From assembly GCF_002284565.1 (NCBI RefSeq), contig NZ_NPKI01000017.1, positions 124,001 through 188,000 of the forward strand: a stretch of 64,000 bases of DNA, in the 5' to 3' direction. Position 1 is the stretch's first letter. Each line of letters opens with the position of its first letter. The stretch comes from Mesorhizobium mediterraneum (GTDB lineage: Bacteria; Pseudomonadota; Alphaproteobacteria; Rhizobiales; Rhizobiaceae). The notes beneath the pieces are model-generated. The model saw only the letters and a program-made list of their open reading frames with translations, ran no database searches and was not told the origin of the DNA. Of the stretch, positions 43,687-51,706 are shown one piece after another. The position numbers were made by a program, and so were the translations under genes.

Positions 43687-44013
43687 TCACTTCTTCTCCA
43701 TCACGCATTGCAGCGGATGCTGATTCTGTCGGGCGAAATCCATGACCTGAGACACTTTGGTCTCGGCCACCTCGAATGTATAGACCCCGCACTCGCCAAC
43801 TCCATGATTGTGAACATGTAGCATGATGCGTGTGGCGGCTTCACGGTCCTTCTGGAAAAAACGCTCCAGTACGTGAACCACGAATTCCATGGGCGTGTAG
43901 TCGTCGTTGAGAATAAGGACCCGATAAAGACTAGGCTTCTTGGTCTTGGTTTTGGTGCGCGTGATGACAGCCGTGCCGCGACCGGCCTCGTTGCCGTCGC
44001 TGCCGTTTTGCAT
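43687..44013 (-). CDS. clpS: ClpS adaptor protein
   Basis: Delivers N-end-rule substrates to ClpAP. It is 108 residues from [11 protein letters not shown]; an upstream extension of 22 codons is open but not conserved. An unstructured start with [13 protein letters not shown] is followed by [14 protein letters not shown], the substrate-pocket motif, and [13 protein letters not shown]. It forms an operon with clpA (6-base gap). AGGAGA lies ten bases upstream of the ATG. Confidence 0.95.
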   Translation of the reverse strand: MQNGSDGNEAGRGTAVITRTKTKTKKPSLYRVLILNDDYTPMEFVVHVLERFFQKDREAATRIMLHVHNHGVGECGVYTFEVAETKVSQVMDFARQNQHPLQCVMEKK

Positions 44014-44110
44014 ACGCACCACATCTCCTGTGGCAGTCAAACCTGTAGTCACGTAATCCTGCCTTTTTCGAATCCCCAAGCGAGTTCGACATGTAGGTGT
44101 TCGATGGACG

Positions 44111-44138
44111 ATTTTAAGCCCTTCTGTTTAGCTGACAA
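44111..44138 (-). promoter_or_regulatory. Candidate clpS-clpA promoter
   Basis: On the minus strand TTGTCA (44138-44133), 16 bases, TAAAAT (44116-44111), about 98 bases before the clpS ATG. A 21-bp tandem repeat lies immediately upstream of the -35. Confidence 0.45.
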
Positions 44139-44139
44139 T

Positions 44140-44181
44140 ATGGCTAGGTGGTCAAACTTGATGGCTAGGTGGTCAAACTTG
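44140..44181. repeat. 21-bp perfect tandem duplication upstream of clpS
   Basis: ATGGCTAGGTGGTCAAACTTG occurs twice head to tail (44140-44160 and 44161-44181). It lies just upstream of the candidate clpS promoter, with a length of two helical turns. Confidence 0.85.
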
Positions 44182-44234
44182 GCCGATTTTCGAAATCGTG
44201 AAGCAGCAGAGAGCCCTGATTTCAAATTGCCACG

Positions 44235-44266
44235 AAAAAACCCGGCCGCGCGTTCGCGACCGGGTC
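44235..44266 (-). terminator. Terminator of the phasin gene
   Basis: ACCCGGTCGCG and CGCGCGGCCGGGT on the minus strand form a GC-rich stem followed by TTTTTT, about 45 bases after the phasin stop. Confidence 0.8.
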
Positions 44267-44309
44267 TGTCTTGCAGGCCCGAGGGCCATCTTCACATTTT
44301 ATAGCGAGA

Positions 44310-44639
44310 TTATTTCGCTTTTGCGACGATTGATTCGAACGGCTTGTAGGCTTCTTTGGCGAGCTCGGCATAGAGATCGCCGATCTTGGTCGCTTCGGCG
44401 ACGAAGGATTCGTAGGACTGCTTGGCAAAATCGGACTGGATCTCGATCGCCTTCTCCAGCGACTTGGCCGACAAAAGTTTCTCGGCTGCTGCACTGCCGG
44501 CTTCGAAGCTCTTCTTGGTGTACTCGCCCGCCTCCGTGGCGATGGCCTGCGCACCTTTGGAAAGGGATGCGAAGCTCTTCAAGCCGGTGTCGGCAAACTC
44601 CTTGCCGTATTTGCTGAAATCTTCATAGGTCTGGGTCAT
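44310..44639 (-). CDS. Phasin family protein
   Basis: A 109-residue granule-associated protein, expected to coat polyhydroxybutyrate granules. MTQTYEDFSKYGKEFADTG begins an amphipathic helical protein without cysteine or tryptophan. The KKSFEAGSAAAEKLLSAKSLEKAIEIQ stretch (in two conserved halves) and QSYESFVAEATKIGDLY match the phasin_2 family. The longer frame upstream includes the promoter and is not coding. A strong terminator follows. Its promoter is overlaid by two copies of a 12-bp operator. Confidence 0.9.
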   Translation of the reverse strand: MTQTYEDFSKYGKEFADTGLKSFASLSKGAQAIATEAGEYTKKSFEAGSAAAEKLLSAKSLEKAIEIQSDFAKQSYESFVAEATKIGDLYAELAKEAYKPFESIVAKAK

Positions 44640-44695
44640 TTCACGCTCCCTTGAGGGTTGCCCTTGAACGGCGGACGCGCCCTGTTCGGGCCGCG

Positions 44696-44728
44696 TTGTG
44701 CAATGCAAGTAATGTATTGTGCAATGCA
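44696..44728. promoter_or_regulatory. Two TTGTGCAATGCA operators in the phasin promoter (candidate PhaR sites)
   Basis: TTGTGCAATGCA occurs at 44696-44707 and 44717-44728, 21 bases apart (two helical turns). Each holds TGC-N3-GCA, the core of known PhaR sites in alphaproteobacteria. The upstream copy lies between -35 and -10, the other just downstream of the -10. This is the arrangement of a repressor. PhaR as the binder is inferred. Confidence 0.65.
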
Positions 44729-44739
44729 CAAAAAGTCAA
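44711..44739 (-). promoter_or_regulatory. Phasin promoter
   Basis: On the minus strand TTGACT (44739-44734), exactly 17 bases, TACATT (44716-44711), close to the sigma-70 consensus. It lies 72 bases upstream of the phasin ATG and is overlaid by the operators. Confidence 0.75.
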
Positions 44740-44969
44740 TGTTCGCGGAGTACGGCGCCAGCACGCCGGCATGGCACATCGGCCCGGTCACCGGCCCAGG
44801 CACTAGCGGTGGCTAAAATTCGAATAAAGAGAAGCTCAAACCCGAAGAAAATGGTGAACGCGGCGGTTACCATAAACGGATTGGTAACGCTGACCGCGAT
44901 AGCTTGGCTGGAAGTGAGGCAGGAACCTTTGCCGCCTCCAGAGCAACAAAAAATCCAAAGGAACCATCG

Positions 44970-46346
44970 GTGCGTCAGGCGTTGTCGGGCATTCTCTCCA
45001 AATCCTCTTTGAAAACGATCATGATCTTCGCTTTAGCGATGACATTCGTCGTCGCCGATGCTGCTTCGTCCATGGCGGCGAGGTCGGCGGCCATTGTCAT
45101 CGACGCCAAGACCGGGAAGGTGCTTTATTCTTCGAATGCGGATGGTCGGCGCTATCCCGCCTCGCTCACCAAGATGATGACGCTCTACCTGGCCTTCGAA
45201 GCCCTGGCGAAGGGCAAGATCAGCAAGAACTCCCGGGTCGTCTTCTCGGCCAATGCTGCTGCCGAACCGCCGACGAAACTCGGCGTCAGACCGGGCGGCG
45301 CGATCACGGTCGAGACCGCGATCCTGTCGATGGTGACCAAGTCGGCAAACGACTCGGCAGCGGCGCTCGGCGAGCTTCTCGGCGGCAATGAAGCCAATTT
45401 CGCCCACATGATGACAGCCAAGGCACGTGCGCTGGGCATGAAGGGGACCGTTTTCCGCAACGCCCACGGCTTGCCAAATCCCGGTCAGTTCACGACCGCG
45501 CGCGACATGGCGGTGCTCGGCATCGCGCTACGGGAGCATTTTCCCCAGTACTACGGCTATTTCTCGCAGCGTTCCTTTCTCTACGGCCGCAAGCGCATCA
45601 ACGGCCACAACCGCCTGCTTGGGCGCATCAAGGGCGTCGACGGCATCAAGACGGGTTACACCCGCGCCTCCGGCTACAATCTCGTTTCCTCGGTCGACGA
45701 CGGCGATCGCCGCATCGTAGCGGTGATCATAGGCGGGAAATCCGGTGGCAGCCGCGACAACCAGATGGCCGAATTGATCAACACCTACATGCCGAAGGCG
45801 TCGTCACGCGGCAGCGGCATGCTGATCGCCAAGGCAGGCGGCGGCAATCCGATCACCGCGCTGGCAAAAGTGTTCCTGCCCAAGCGCGATGCGCCGACGC
45901 CGGACAGCAGGCCGGACGACGATGTCATTGCCTCGCTTGTTGAGGAAACCGAGCCGGTCGTCGAAGAAACCACCCCCGTCGTTGAGACCAGGAAGGTCAA
46001 GACGGTGGCCGTGGCCACGGCGGACGATGTGGCGACCGCACGGGTCGCAGCAGCCTATGCCGAACCCGCTTCGGTCGACCCCGTCAACACGGCATCGGTG
46101 CCGTCCGGCTGGGCGGTCCAGGTCGCCTCTTCGCCAAAACAATCCGAAGCCCAGGCTCTCCTGGACGAGACGAGCAAGCAGGCGCCTTCGATCCTCGCCG
46201 ATGCCACAGGTTTCACCGTCGCCTTCGAAAAGGACGGTGTCACCTACTACCGCGCCCGGTTCGGCTTTGGTTCGAAGACTGCCGCCTGGAAAGCCTGCAA
46301 CGCCCTGAAGAAAAAGAAAATCGAGTGCTACGCCGTCCAGCAGTAG
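44970..46346 (+). CDS. D-alanyl-D-alanine carboxypeptidase with SPOR domain
   Basis: Periplasmic penicillin-binding protein (S11 family) trimming peptidoglycan stem peptides. It is 458 residues from a GTG preceded by AAAGGA at the right distance; an ATG further on would shorten the signal sequence. The signal sequence ends near MAARSA. The active-site motifs are SLTK (SxxK), SAND (SxN) and KTGYTRA (KTG). A Glu/Val-rich linker (about 330-375) leads to a C-terminal SPOR domain (about 385-458: GWAVQVASSPKQSEAQALL), which targets denuded septal glycans. It is thus probably septum-directed. Confidence 0.94.
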   Translation: MRQALSGILSKSSLKTIMIFALAMTFVVADAASSMAARSAAIVIDAKTGKVLYSSNADGRRYPASLTKMMTLYLAFEALAKGKISKNSRVVFSANAAAEPPTKLGVRPGGAITVETAILSMVTKSANDSAAALGELLGGNEANFAHMMTAKARALGMKGTVFRNAHGLPNPGQFTTARDMAVLGIALREHFPQYYGYFSQRSFLYGRKRINGHNRLLGRIKGVDGIKTGYTRASGYNLVSSVDDGDRRIVAVIIGGKSGGSRDNQMAELINTYMPKASSRGSGMLIAKAGGGNPITALAKVFLPKRDAPTPDSRPDDDVIASLVEETEPVVEETTPVVETRKVKTVAVATADDVATARVAAAYAEPASVDPVNTASVPSGWAVQVASSPKQSEAQALLDETSKQAPSILADATGFTVAFEKDGVTYYRARFGFGSKTAAWKACNALKKKKIECYAVQQ

Positions 46347-46391
46347 ACGGCGTCGAAAACATCTCCCGGAAAAATTCTGCGTCGAAGGAGA

Positions 46392-47093
46392 CTAGTTGTG
46401 ATCGGAGAGCAAGACGTCCTTGGCTTCATTGATCCGCGCCGCCAGAAAAGACGTGCCGCCGATATCGGGGTGCAGGCGCTGCATCAGGCGGCGGTGCGCC
46501 TTGCGGACATCCGCCGCGGCGGCCCCCGCTTCAAGACCAAGGATCTTGTAGGCCTCCTCCTTAGTCATGGCGCCCGAACCTGGCGAAACACCCAGCCCTT
46601 CGCCACCATTCGCCTCAGCGTCTTTGCGCCAGATGGGAAATCTGCCGTCAAGATACGTCTCTAGCAGCTGGCGGCTCTCCGGGTCGCCGGGGAGTTCGCG
46701 ATAAAGCTGCTGCAATTCCGCAAGGCTCATGGTGCCGAGCATCTTGCCTTCATGCCGGCCGGCAAGCACCAGCCCCTCCAGACTGCCGGTATCGTGATCA
46801 AGCTCCATCTCAAGTGCCGCGGTACGCACCGTCGAATGCTTGCCCGGCTCCAGTTTCGCCGTCGGCCGCTTCATCCGCATGGAGCCATACCAGGCGAGCG
46901 CCGCCGACAGGATCAAGCCGCCGATGCCTTCGCGTCCGACCAGGAGCACGGCGACGCCGATCAGCGCCAACAGGACGGGCCCAAGCGTCCTCATTCCGCT
47001 GGCGAGTTTGGCAGGGTCGGCGCGGAGAAAGACCGTGACCACGCCGAGCAGCACCAAAAGCAACGCCACGAATGCGATAATCGCGCCCATCAT
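46392..47093 (-). CDS. Membrane-anchored J-domain protein
   Basis: A 233-residue protein with two or three N-terminal hydrophobic segments (about residues 3-25, 36-68) and a C-terminal J domain (about 176-233: EEAYKILGL.., RLHPDIGG with the HPD triad). The middle (about 80-165) is a conserved TIM14/DjlC-like region, including GTMSLAELQQLYREL. The J domain at the C-terminus of a membrane anchor resembles DjlA/Pam18 architecture. It overlaps the VWA-like gene by 4 bases (ATGA), so they are co-translated. The DnaK partner is not in the window. Confidence 0.85.
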   Translation of the reverse strand: MMGAIIAFVALLLVLLGVVTVFLRADPAKLASGMRTLGPVLLALIGVAVLLVGREGIGGLILSAALAWYGSMRMKRPTAKLEPGKHSTVRTAALEMELDHDTGSLEGLVLAGRHEGKMLGTMSLAELQQLYRELPGDPESRQLLETYLDGRFPIWRKDAEANGGEGLGVSPGSGAMTKEEAYKILGLEAGAAAADVRKAHRRLMQRLHPDIGGTSFLAARINEAKDVLLSDHN

Positions 47094-47821
47094 TTCCTGC
47101 CGCCCCGCAGATGCTCGATCATCAGCCGGTCTTCCGCCCTGCCCCTGGCCTCCAGTGCCTTCAGCCCGCCGGTCGCAAACACGGCGACCGCCGAGAGCAG
47201 GCTGGCCAAGGTTGCGCCAGCCCGTCGATCAAATCGGAACCAAGCTCCTTTGGACAGCCGCGCAATTTCCTTGAACGCCTTTTCTGCGCCGGAATCATGG
47301 CCCTCCTGAAAGACGAAGACAGGAACGCCGTGCAGGCCCAGGCTGCCGGCCTTTTCCGCCAGATCGTCTATATTTTCTTCCATCGCATCGCCGATATAGA
47401 CCAACGCGTTGACCTTGGCCGCAGCAGTCTGTTTCAGCGTATGGGCGAGGACCTTGCCGATCTGGGTGTGTCCGCTGCGGCAATCGATCCTCGTCATCAA
47501 CTGTTTCAGCGCCTCCGTATCGCTGACGAATGCGGATGAGCGGCACTCGCCAAGGCCCCGAAAATAGACCAGTTGAACCTTGAGCGCTCCGGCCTTGCCG
47601 ACCGCGTCGAACATCTCGCCCTGCAGCGCACAGGCGAGATCCCAGGTCGGCTGACGGCTCATCGTCGCGTCGAGTGACAGAATGAGCCTGCCAGAACCGG
47701 TCGCGGATGCTGCGAGCGTTTTTGCCTGACGGATAAAGGCGTCGATCTCGCCGGTGCTCGATTGGGGCTCGACCGGCGCAGGATTGGCCTTGGCGGGCAC
47801 GGGCTGCTTCTTGTCGCTCAT
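47090..47821 (-). CDS. VWA-like protein paired with the J-domain protein
   Basis: A 243-residue soluble protein with a von Willebrand A-like fold. GSGRLILSLDATMSRQPTW around residues 44-60 carries a MIDAS-like DxTxS, a variant of DxSxS. Later TRIDCRSGHTQIGKVL and NALVYIGDAMEENIDDL supply the Thr and Asp positions expected for a MIDAS. A flexible Pro-rich start (about 1-25) precedes it. It is upstream of the membrane J-protein gene with a 4-base overlap. The function is unknown; a metal-dependent protein-binding role is inferred from the fold. Confidence 0.75.
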   Translation of the reverse strand: MSDKKQPVPAKANPAPVEPQSSTGEIDAFIRQAKTLAASATGSGRLILSLDATMSRQPTWDLACALQGEMFDAVGKAGALKVQLVYFRGLGECRSSAFVSDTEALKQLMTRIDCRSGHTQIGKVLAHTLKQTAAAKVNALVYIGDAMEENIDDLAEKAGSLGLHGVPVFVFQEGHDSGAEKAFKEIARLSKGAWFRFDRRAGATLASLLSAVAVFATGGLKALEARGRAEDRLMIEHLRGGRK

Positions 47822-47909
47822 GACATTCAAGATGTGGCGTTGTCGCACAGCTTGCAAGCCCAGATGAGGCGACCTGGAGGGCCAGCGGCAGCTTTGAATT
47901 TGGGCCTTC

Positions 47910-48347
47910 CTAGAGAAGGCCGAGATCGGCAAGCTCGCGCCTGAGTTTCGGCGGCATCTCGACCAGCCCCGCTTTGCCCTTACCGAGATCGGCCGGTGCG
48001 TCCGACGGTTTCAGGTAGCGCCAGCCTTGAAAGGCCCGGCGCGGCTGCCAGTCGGTGCGCACGACCACAGGATCGAGCATCAGGTGACAGCGGCCAATGC
48101 CGTCATCATCGGTGAAAGGGCGGATTTCGGTGATCAACTGGCGGCACTGCACATTGCCCTTGATCACCCAGTAGAGGGAACCGCCATCGGTGACCTCGGC
48201 GCCGCGCGTCGGCATCATGCGTGTGGTGTGGTAATGCTCGGCCGGCTCGCCGGCGCGCCGCCGTTCGTCGAGGCGGAAGGCGATCCACTCTTCGAGATCT
48301 TCGACGCTGTCGCAGCCGACACAGAGCTTTATGATATTGAGAGACAT
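47910..48347 (-). CDS. DUF1489 family protein
   Basis: A 145-residue cytosolic protein of unknown function, widespread in Alphaproteobacteria. The start MSLNIIKLCVGCDSVEDLEEW, the HTTRMMPTR block and GSLYWVIKG with FQGWRYL towards the end are family features. The two early cysteines are conserved. It lies upstream of the VWA-like/J-domain pair on the same strand with an 88-base gap, so membership in that unit is possible but not shown. Confidence 0.85.
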   Translation of the reverse strand: MSLNIIKLCVGCDSVEDLEEWIAFRLDERRRAGEPAEHYHTTRMMPTRGAEVTDGGSLYWVIKGNVQCRQLITEIRPFTDDDGIGRCHLMLDPVVVRTDWQPRRAFQGWRYLKPSDAPADLGKGKAGLVEMPPKLRRELADLGLL

Positions 48348-48431
48348 GGATTAAGGTTTAGTCCTGCGCGCGAAGGCGTCAACGGCCTGGTCGACTTTCT
48401 CCACAGTGCCAATCCATGGTGCAAGGTTGGC

Positions 48432-49835
48432 TCAGCACTCCACGATATTGACGGCCAGTCCGCCGAGGCTGGTTTCCTTGTATTTCTCGTTCATGTCGAG
48501 GCCGGTCTGGCGCATGGTCTCGATCGCGGCATCAAGCGGCACGAAATGAACGCCGTCGCCCTTGATGGCCAGCGACGCGGCAGTCACCGCCTTGACGGCA
48601 CCGAGCGCATTGCGCTCGATGCAAGGCACCTGCACCAGTCCGCCAACCGGATCGCAGGTCATGCCGAGATGATGTTCGAGCGCGATCTCGGCGGCGTTCT
48701 CGACCTGCTCCGGCGTGCCGCCCATGACGGCGCACAGCCCCGCCGCCGCCATCGCCGAGGCCGAACCGACCTCGCCCTGGCAGCCGACTTCGGCGCCTGA
48801 GATCGAAGCGTTGGTCTTGATGATGCCGCCGATCGCCGCCGCGGTCAGCAGGAAATCGCGGATACTTGGTTGGTCGGCCTCGGGATGGAAATGCAGCCAG
48901 TAGCGCAGCACCGCGGGCAGCGTGCCTGCAGCACCATTGGTCGGCGCGGTGACGACGCGCCCGCCGGCGGCGTTCTCCTCGTTCACCGCCATGGCATAGA
49001 TCGACAGCCAGTCATTCGCGAGCAGCGGGTTGGGCCGGTTCTGCCGCCACTGCTCTTGCAGCTTGTCATGCAATTGCCGCGCGCGTCGGCGCACCTTCAG
49101 TCCGCCCGGCATGATGCCGTCCTGCGACAGGCCGCGTTCGATGCAGCTCTTCATGGCGCTCCAGATGCCGTCAAGACCGGCGTCGAGCTCCTCGCGCGAC
49201 ATCTGCGTCTCTTCGTTGACGCGCTTCATGTCGGCGATGGAAAGGCCGCTTTTCGCCGCCATCGACAGCATCTCGACGGCATTCTTGAAGGGGTATGGAA
49301 CCTTCTTGCCTTCCGTCGTCACCGAGCCCTTCGCCTTCATACGCTGCAGCTCCTCCTCCGAAACCACGAAGCCGCCGCCGATCGAATAATAGATACGCTT
49401 GAGCAGCAGCCGGTCGTCGGCATCATAGGCGGAGAAAGCCATGCCGTTGGCATGGCCGGAAAGCGGCGTCTTGCGATCCAGCACCAGATCCGTTGCCGGG
49501 TCGAAGCGGTAGGAGGGATGGCCGGGCGGTGAAATCCGCTTCTCGGCAGCGATGCTGGCGACGATTCCATCCGCCTGATCGGGGTCCACCGTCTGGGGCG
49601 TCTGGCCGGCAAGGCCGAGCACGACGGCACGGTCGGAACCATGGCCGATGCCGGTATAGGCGAGCGAGCCGTGCAGGCTGGCGGCGATGCGGTCGACCCG
49701 GGCGCCGGCCGGGCGCGGCCAGTCATCTCCCGCGATCTCGTCGAGGAAACGCCGCGCAGCCGTCATCGGTCCCATCGTGTGCGAACTCGATGGTCCAATA
49801 CCGATCTTGAACAGGTCGAAAACCGAAAGGAACAC
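48432..49835 (-). CDS. sdaA: L-serine ammonia-lyase
   Basis: Iron-sulfur enzyme converting serine to pyruvate and ammonia. It is 467 residues from a GTG preceded by AGGAGAGAG. The start [20 protein letters not shown] is the family hallmark. The cysteines of the [4Fe-4S] site are in the [18 protein letters not shown] block (two Cys) and [10 protein letters not shown] nearby; the single-chain form with both domains is complete. It is divergent from the DUF599 gene. Confidence 0.96.
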   Translation of the reverse strand: MFLSVFDLFKIGIGPSSSHTMGPMTAARRFLDEIAGDDWPRPAGARVDRIAASLHGSLAYTGIGHGSDRAVVLGLAGQTPQTVDPDQADGIVASIAAEKRISPPGHPSYRFDPATDLVLDRKTPLSGHANGMAFSAYDADDRLLLKRIYYSIGGGFVVSEEELQRMKAKGSVTTEGKKVPYPFKNAVEMLSMAAKSGLSIADMKRVNEETQMSREELDAGLDGIWSAMKSCIERGLSQDGIMPGGLKVRRRARQLHDKLQEQWRQNRPNPLLANDWLSIYAMAVNEENAAGGRVVTAPTNGAAGTLPAVLRYWLHFHPEADQPSIRDFLLTAAAIGGIIKTNASISGAEVGCQGEVGSASAMAAAGLCAVMGGTPEQVENAAEIALEHHLGMTCDPVGGLVQVPCIERNALGAVKAVTAASLAIKGDGVHFVPLDAAIETMRQTGLDMNEKYKETSLGGLAVNIVEC

Positions 49836-49996
49836 GCGCCGCTCTCTCCTATTGGAATTTACATATAGGAATTCCTGTGATGTTTCCGCTCTTTCGAAGA
49901 TCGCGGCGCTGCACCTGCCGACCTTGTTTGCTCCGGCAGCGACATCGTTGCGTTCCGCCATCGAAGCGGCACCACCGCTTGTGGTAAAAGGGTCGC

Positions 49997-50752
49997 ATGG
50001 GCGATTCCTTCCATTTGTCGACGGCAGACCTCGTGGCGCTGGCCTTCTTCCTTTTCGTATGGGTGCTGCATACGCTCGCCTCCGACGGAAAGCTGGTCAG
50101 CCGCATGTCGCTGACGACGGCGATGAACGTGCAGCGTGAAGCCTGGATGCGGACCATGGCCGAACGCGAGATTCGCATTGTCGACACCGCCATCATGGCA
50201 GGTCTTCAACAGGGAACCGCCTTTTTCGCCTCCAGCTCGCTGATTGCGATCGGCGGCTGTTTCGCCCTGCTCGGTGCCTCCGATCAGGTTGTTTCGGTGC
50301 TGAGCAACCTGCCGCTCGGCGCGACATCATCCCGCTCCGCCTTTCAGATGAAGGTGTTCGGATTGGTGCTGATCCTGGCCTATTCCTTCTTCAAGTTCGG
50401 CTGGGCCTACCGGCTGTTCAACTACTGCTCGATTCTGATCGGCGCGGTGCCGATCCCGCATGGCGAAGCCTCACGCAACCCGGTCAGCGAGACGGCGGTA
50501 TGGCGGGCGGCGCGCATGAACATGCTGGCCGGAAAACACTTCAATTCCGGCATGCGCGGTGTGTTCTTCTCGATCGGCTATCTCGGCTGGTTCGTCGATC
50601 CAAGGGTGTTCGTGCTGTCGACGCTGTTGTTGCTGGCGGTTCTGGTACGTCGCCAGTTCTTCTCGGCGGCGCGGCAAGCCGTGATCGGTCAGCCGCCCGA
50701 GCCGACACCCGGTCCGGGGAAAAGCCGATCGATGCGGCCCGACAGCCAATAG
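49997..50752 (+). CDS. DUF599 family membrane protein
   Basis: A 251-residue inner-membrane protein with about four hydrophobic helices and no known function. It belongs to the DUF599 family by the MNVQREAWMRTMAEREIRIVD stretch (cut here between the MNV and EREI blocks) and by GLQQGTAFFASSSLIAIGG. FGWAYRLFNYCSILIGA is another typical block. Its last 64 bases overlap the 3' end of the YdcF-type gene on the other strand. Confidence 0.85.
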   Translation: MGDSFHLSTADLVALAFFLFVWVLHTLASDGKLVSRMSLTTAMNVQREAWMRTMAEREIRIVDTAIMAGLQQGTAFFASSSLIAIGGCFALLGASDQVVSVLSNLPLGATSSRSAFQMKVFGLVLILAYSFFKFGWAYRLFNYCSILIGAVPIPHGEASRNPVSETAVWRAARMNMLAGKHFNSGMRGVFFSIGYLGWFVDPRVFVLSTLLLLAVLVRRQFFSAARQAVIGQPPEPTPGPGKSRSMRPDSQ

Positions 50753-51492
50753 GTGACGAGCCCTATCCATTCACGGACCGCCGTGGTGGTGACCTCCAAC
50801 CCGTTGTAAGGGGGAAGCGTGGCTATGTTTTCCTTACCGGAGGTCATGTAGTCGACCGGCCACGCAACGGTCGGAAAACCTGCTTTGTCGAACAGCGCCG
50901 TGGCCCGCGGCATGTGGAAGGCCGAGGTCACCAGCAGCCAGGTCTCGCCCGGTTTCGGCGTCACCAATTCCCTGGTGAAGATTGCGTTCTCGTAGGTGTT
51001 GCGGGATTTGTTCTCGAGGACCAGCCGATCGGCCGTCACGCCAAGCGCAGTGAGCAGGCGCGGGCCTGTGTCCGCATCGCCCTCACCTGCGGTCATCATC
51101 TCAACGGTGCCGCCGGAGATGACGATTTTCGCAGTCGGAAAACGCCGTGCCAGTACGGCCGCCTCGACGATCCGGTCGCCAGCGCCATTGATTTCATAGC
51201 CGCCACGCACGGCATTGATGGGGCTCTCCAGACCGCCGCCCAGCACAATGATACCATCAACCTTTTCCGGCAGCGGCGGCTTGGGGAAGCGATCTTCCAG
51301 CGGACTGATCATTATTGCGCCGAGCTCCGTCCATTTCGAAAGCGCAAGAATGAGAACGGCAAGGACGGTGCCGGCGGTGGTCCATCGTCGCCGTCCGAAC
51401 ATCGCCGCCACCAGCCCCGCCAGCAACAGGAAGATTGCAAAATTCAACGGCTGGACAAAGAACCAGAGCAATTTGGAAAGATAGAAGAACAT
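50689..51492 (-). CDS. YdcF/ElyC family protein (DUF218)
   Basis: A 267-residue inner-membrane protein with a large cytosolic or periplasmic DUF218 domain. Two helices lie in the first 60 residues. DGIIVLGGGLESP, the KIVISGGTVEMM block, ENKSRNTYENA and TSAFHMPRA are conserved. ElyC of E. coli affects envelope and undecaprenyl-linked steps (known), so an envelope role is likely. The convergent overlap of 64 bases with the DUF599 gene is unusual. Confidence 0.9.
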   Translation of the reverse strand: MFFYLSKLLWFFVQPLNFAIFLLLAGLVAAMFGRRRWTTAGTVLAVLILALSKWTELGAIMISPLEDRFPKPPLPEKVDGIIVLGGGLESPINAVRGGYEINGAGDRIVEAAVLARRFPTAKIVISGGTVEMMTAGEGDADTGPRLLTALGVTADRLVLENKSRNTYENAIFTRELVTPKPGETWLLVTSAFHMPRATALFDKAGFPTVAWPVDYMTSGKENIATLPPYNGLEVTTTAVREWIGLVTYWLSGRIDRLFPGPGVGSGG

Positions 51493-51511
51493 CCCTCACC
51501 CCCACATCGGC

Positions 51512-51603
51512 CCAAATCGGAATCGATTCTCGGAAAGCACGATGCGCAGATTCAACGTGCTAGAGCGTACTTTGTGCGTCCAAGTGGACGCACGTCGCTC
51601 TAA
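51512..51603. repeat. RIME-like repeat, copy 3
   Basis: It begins AAATCGGAATCGATTCTCGG after CGGCCC and ends with GTGCGTCC-AAGT-GGACGCAC within AGCGTACTTTGTGCG..CACGTCGCT. It matches copies 1 and 2. It is in the gap between the YdcF-type gene and gatA, so it can be a terminator for gatA. Confidence 0.8.
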
Positions 51604-51706
51604 TGCATACCGCTCCATAAGCACGTGGCGCTTTTAGAGTAACGACATGCATAAACCAGGACCAAAGCGCCCCGCATCATTCAAATGCGATGCCTAAGGG
51701 ACGACA

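Larger units (their letters stand above)
44640..44969. other. Divergent intergenic region between phasin and carboxypeptidase genes
   Basis: The left third holds the phasin promoter and its two operators. The middle holds GTTACCA..TGGTAAC (a 7-bp dyad near 44869-44893) of unknown use. No further gene is visible; an AAAGGA ribosome site closes the region before the GTG start at 44970. Confidence 0.5.
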
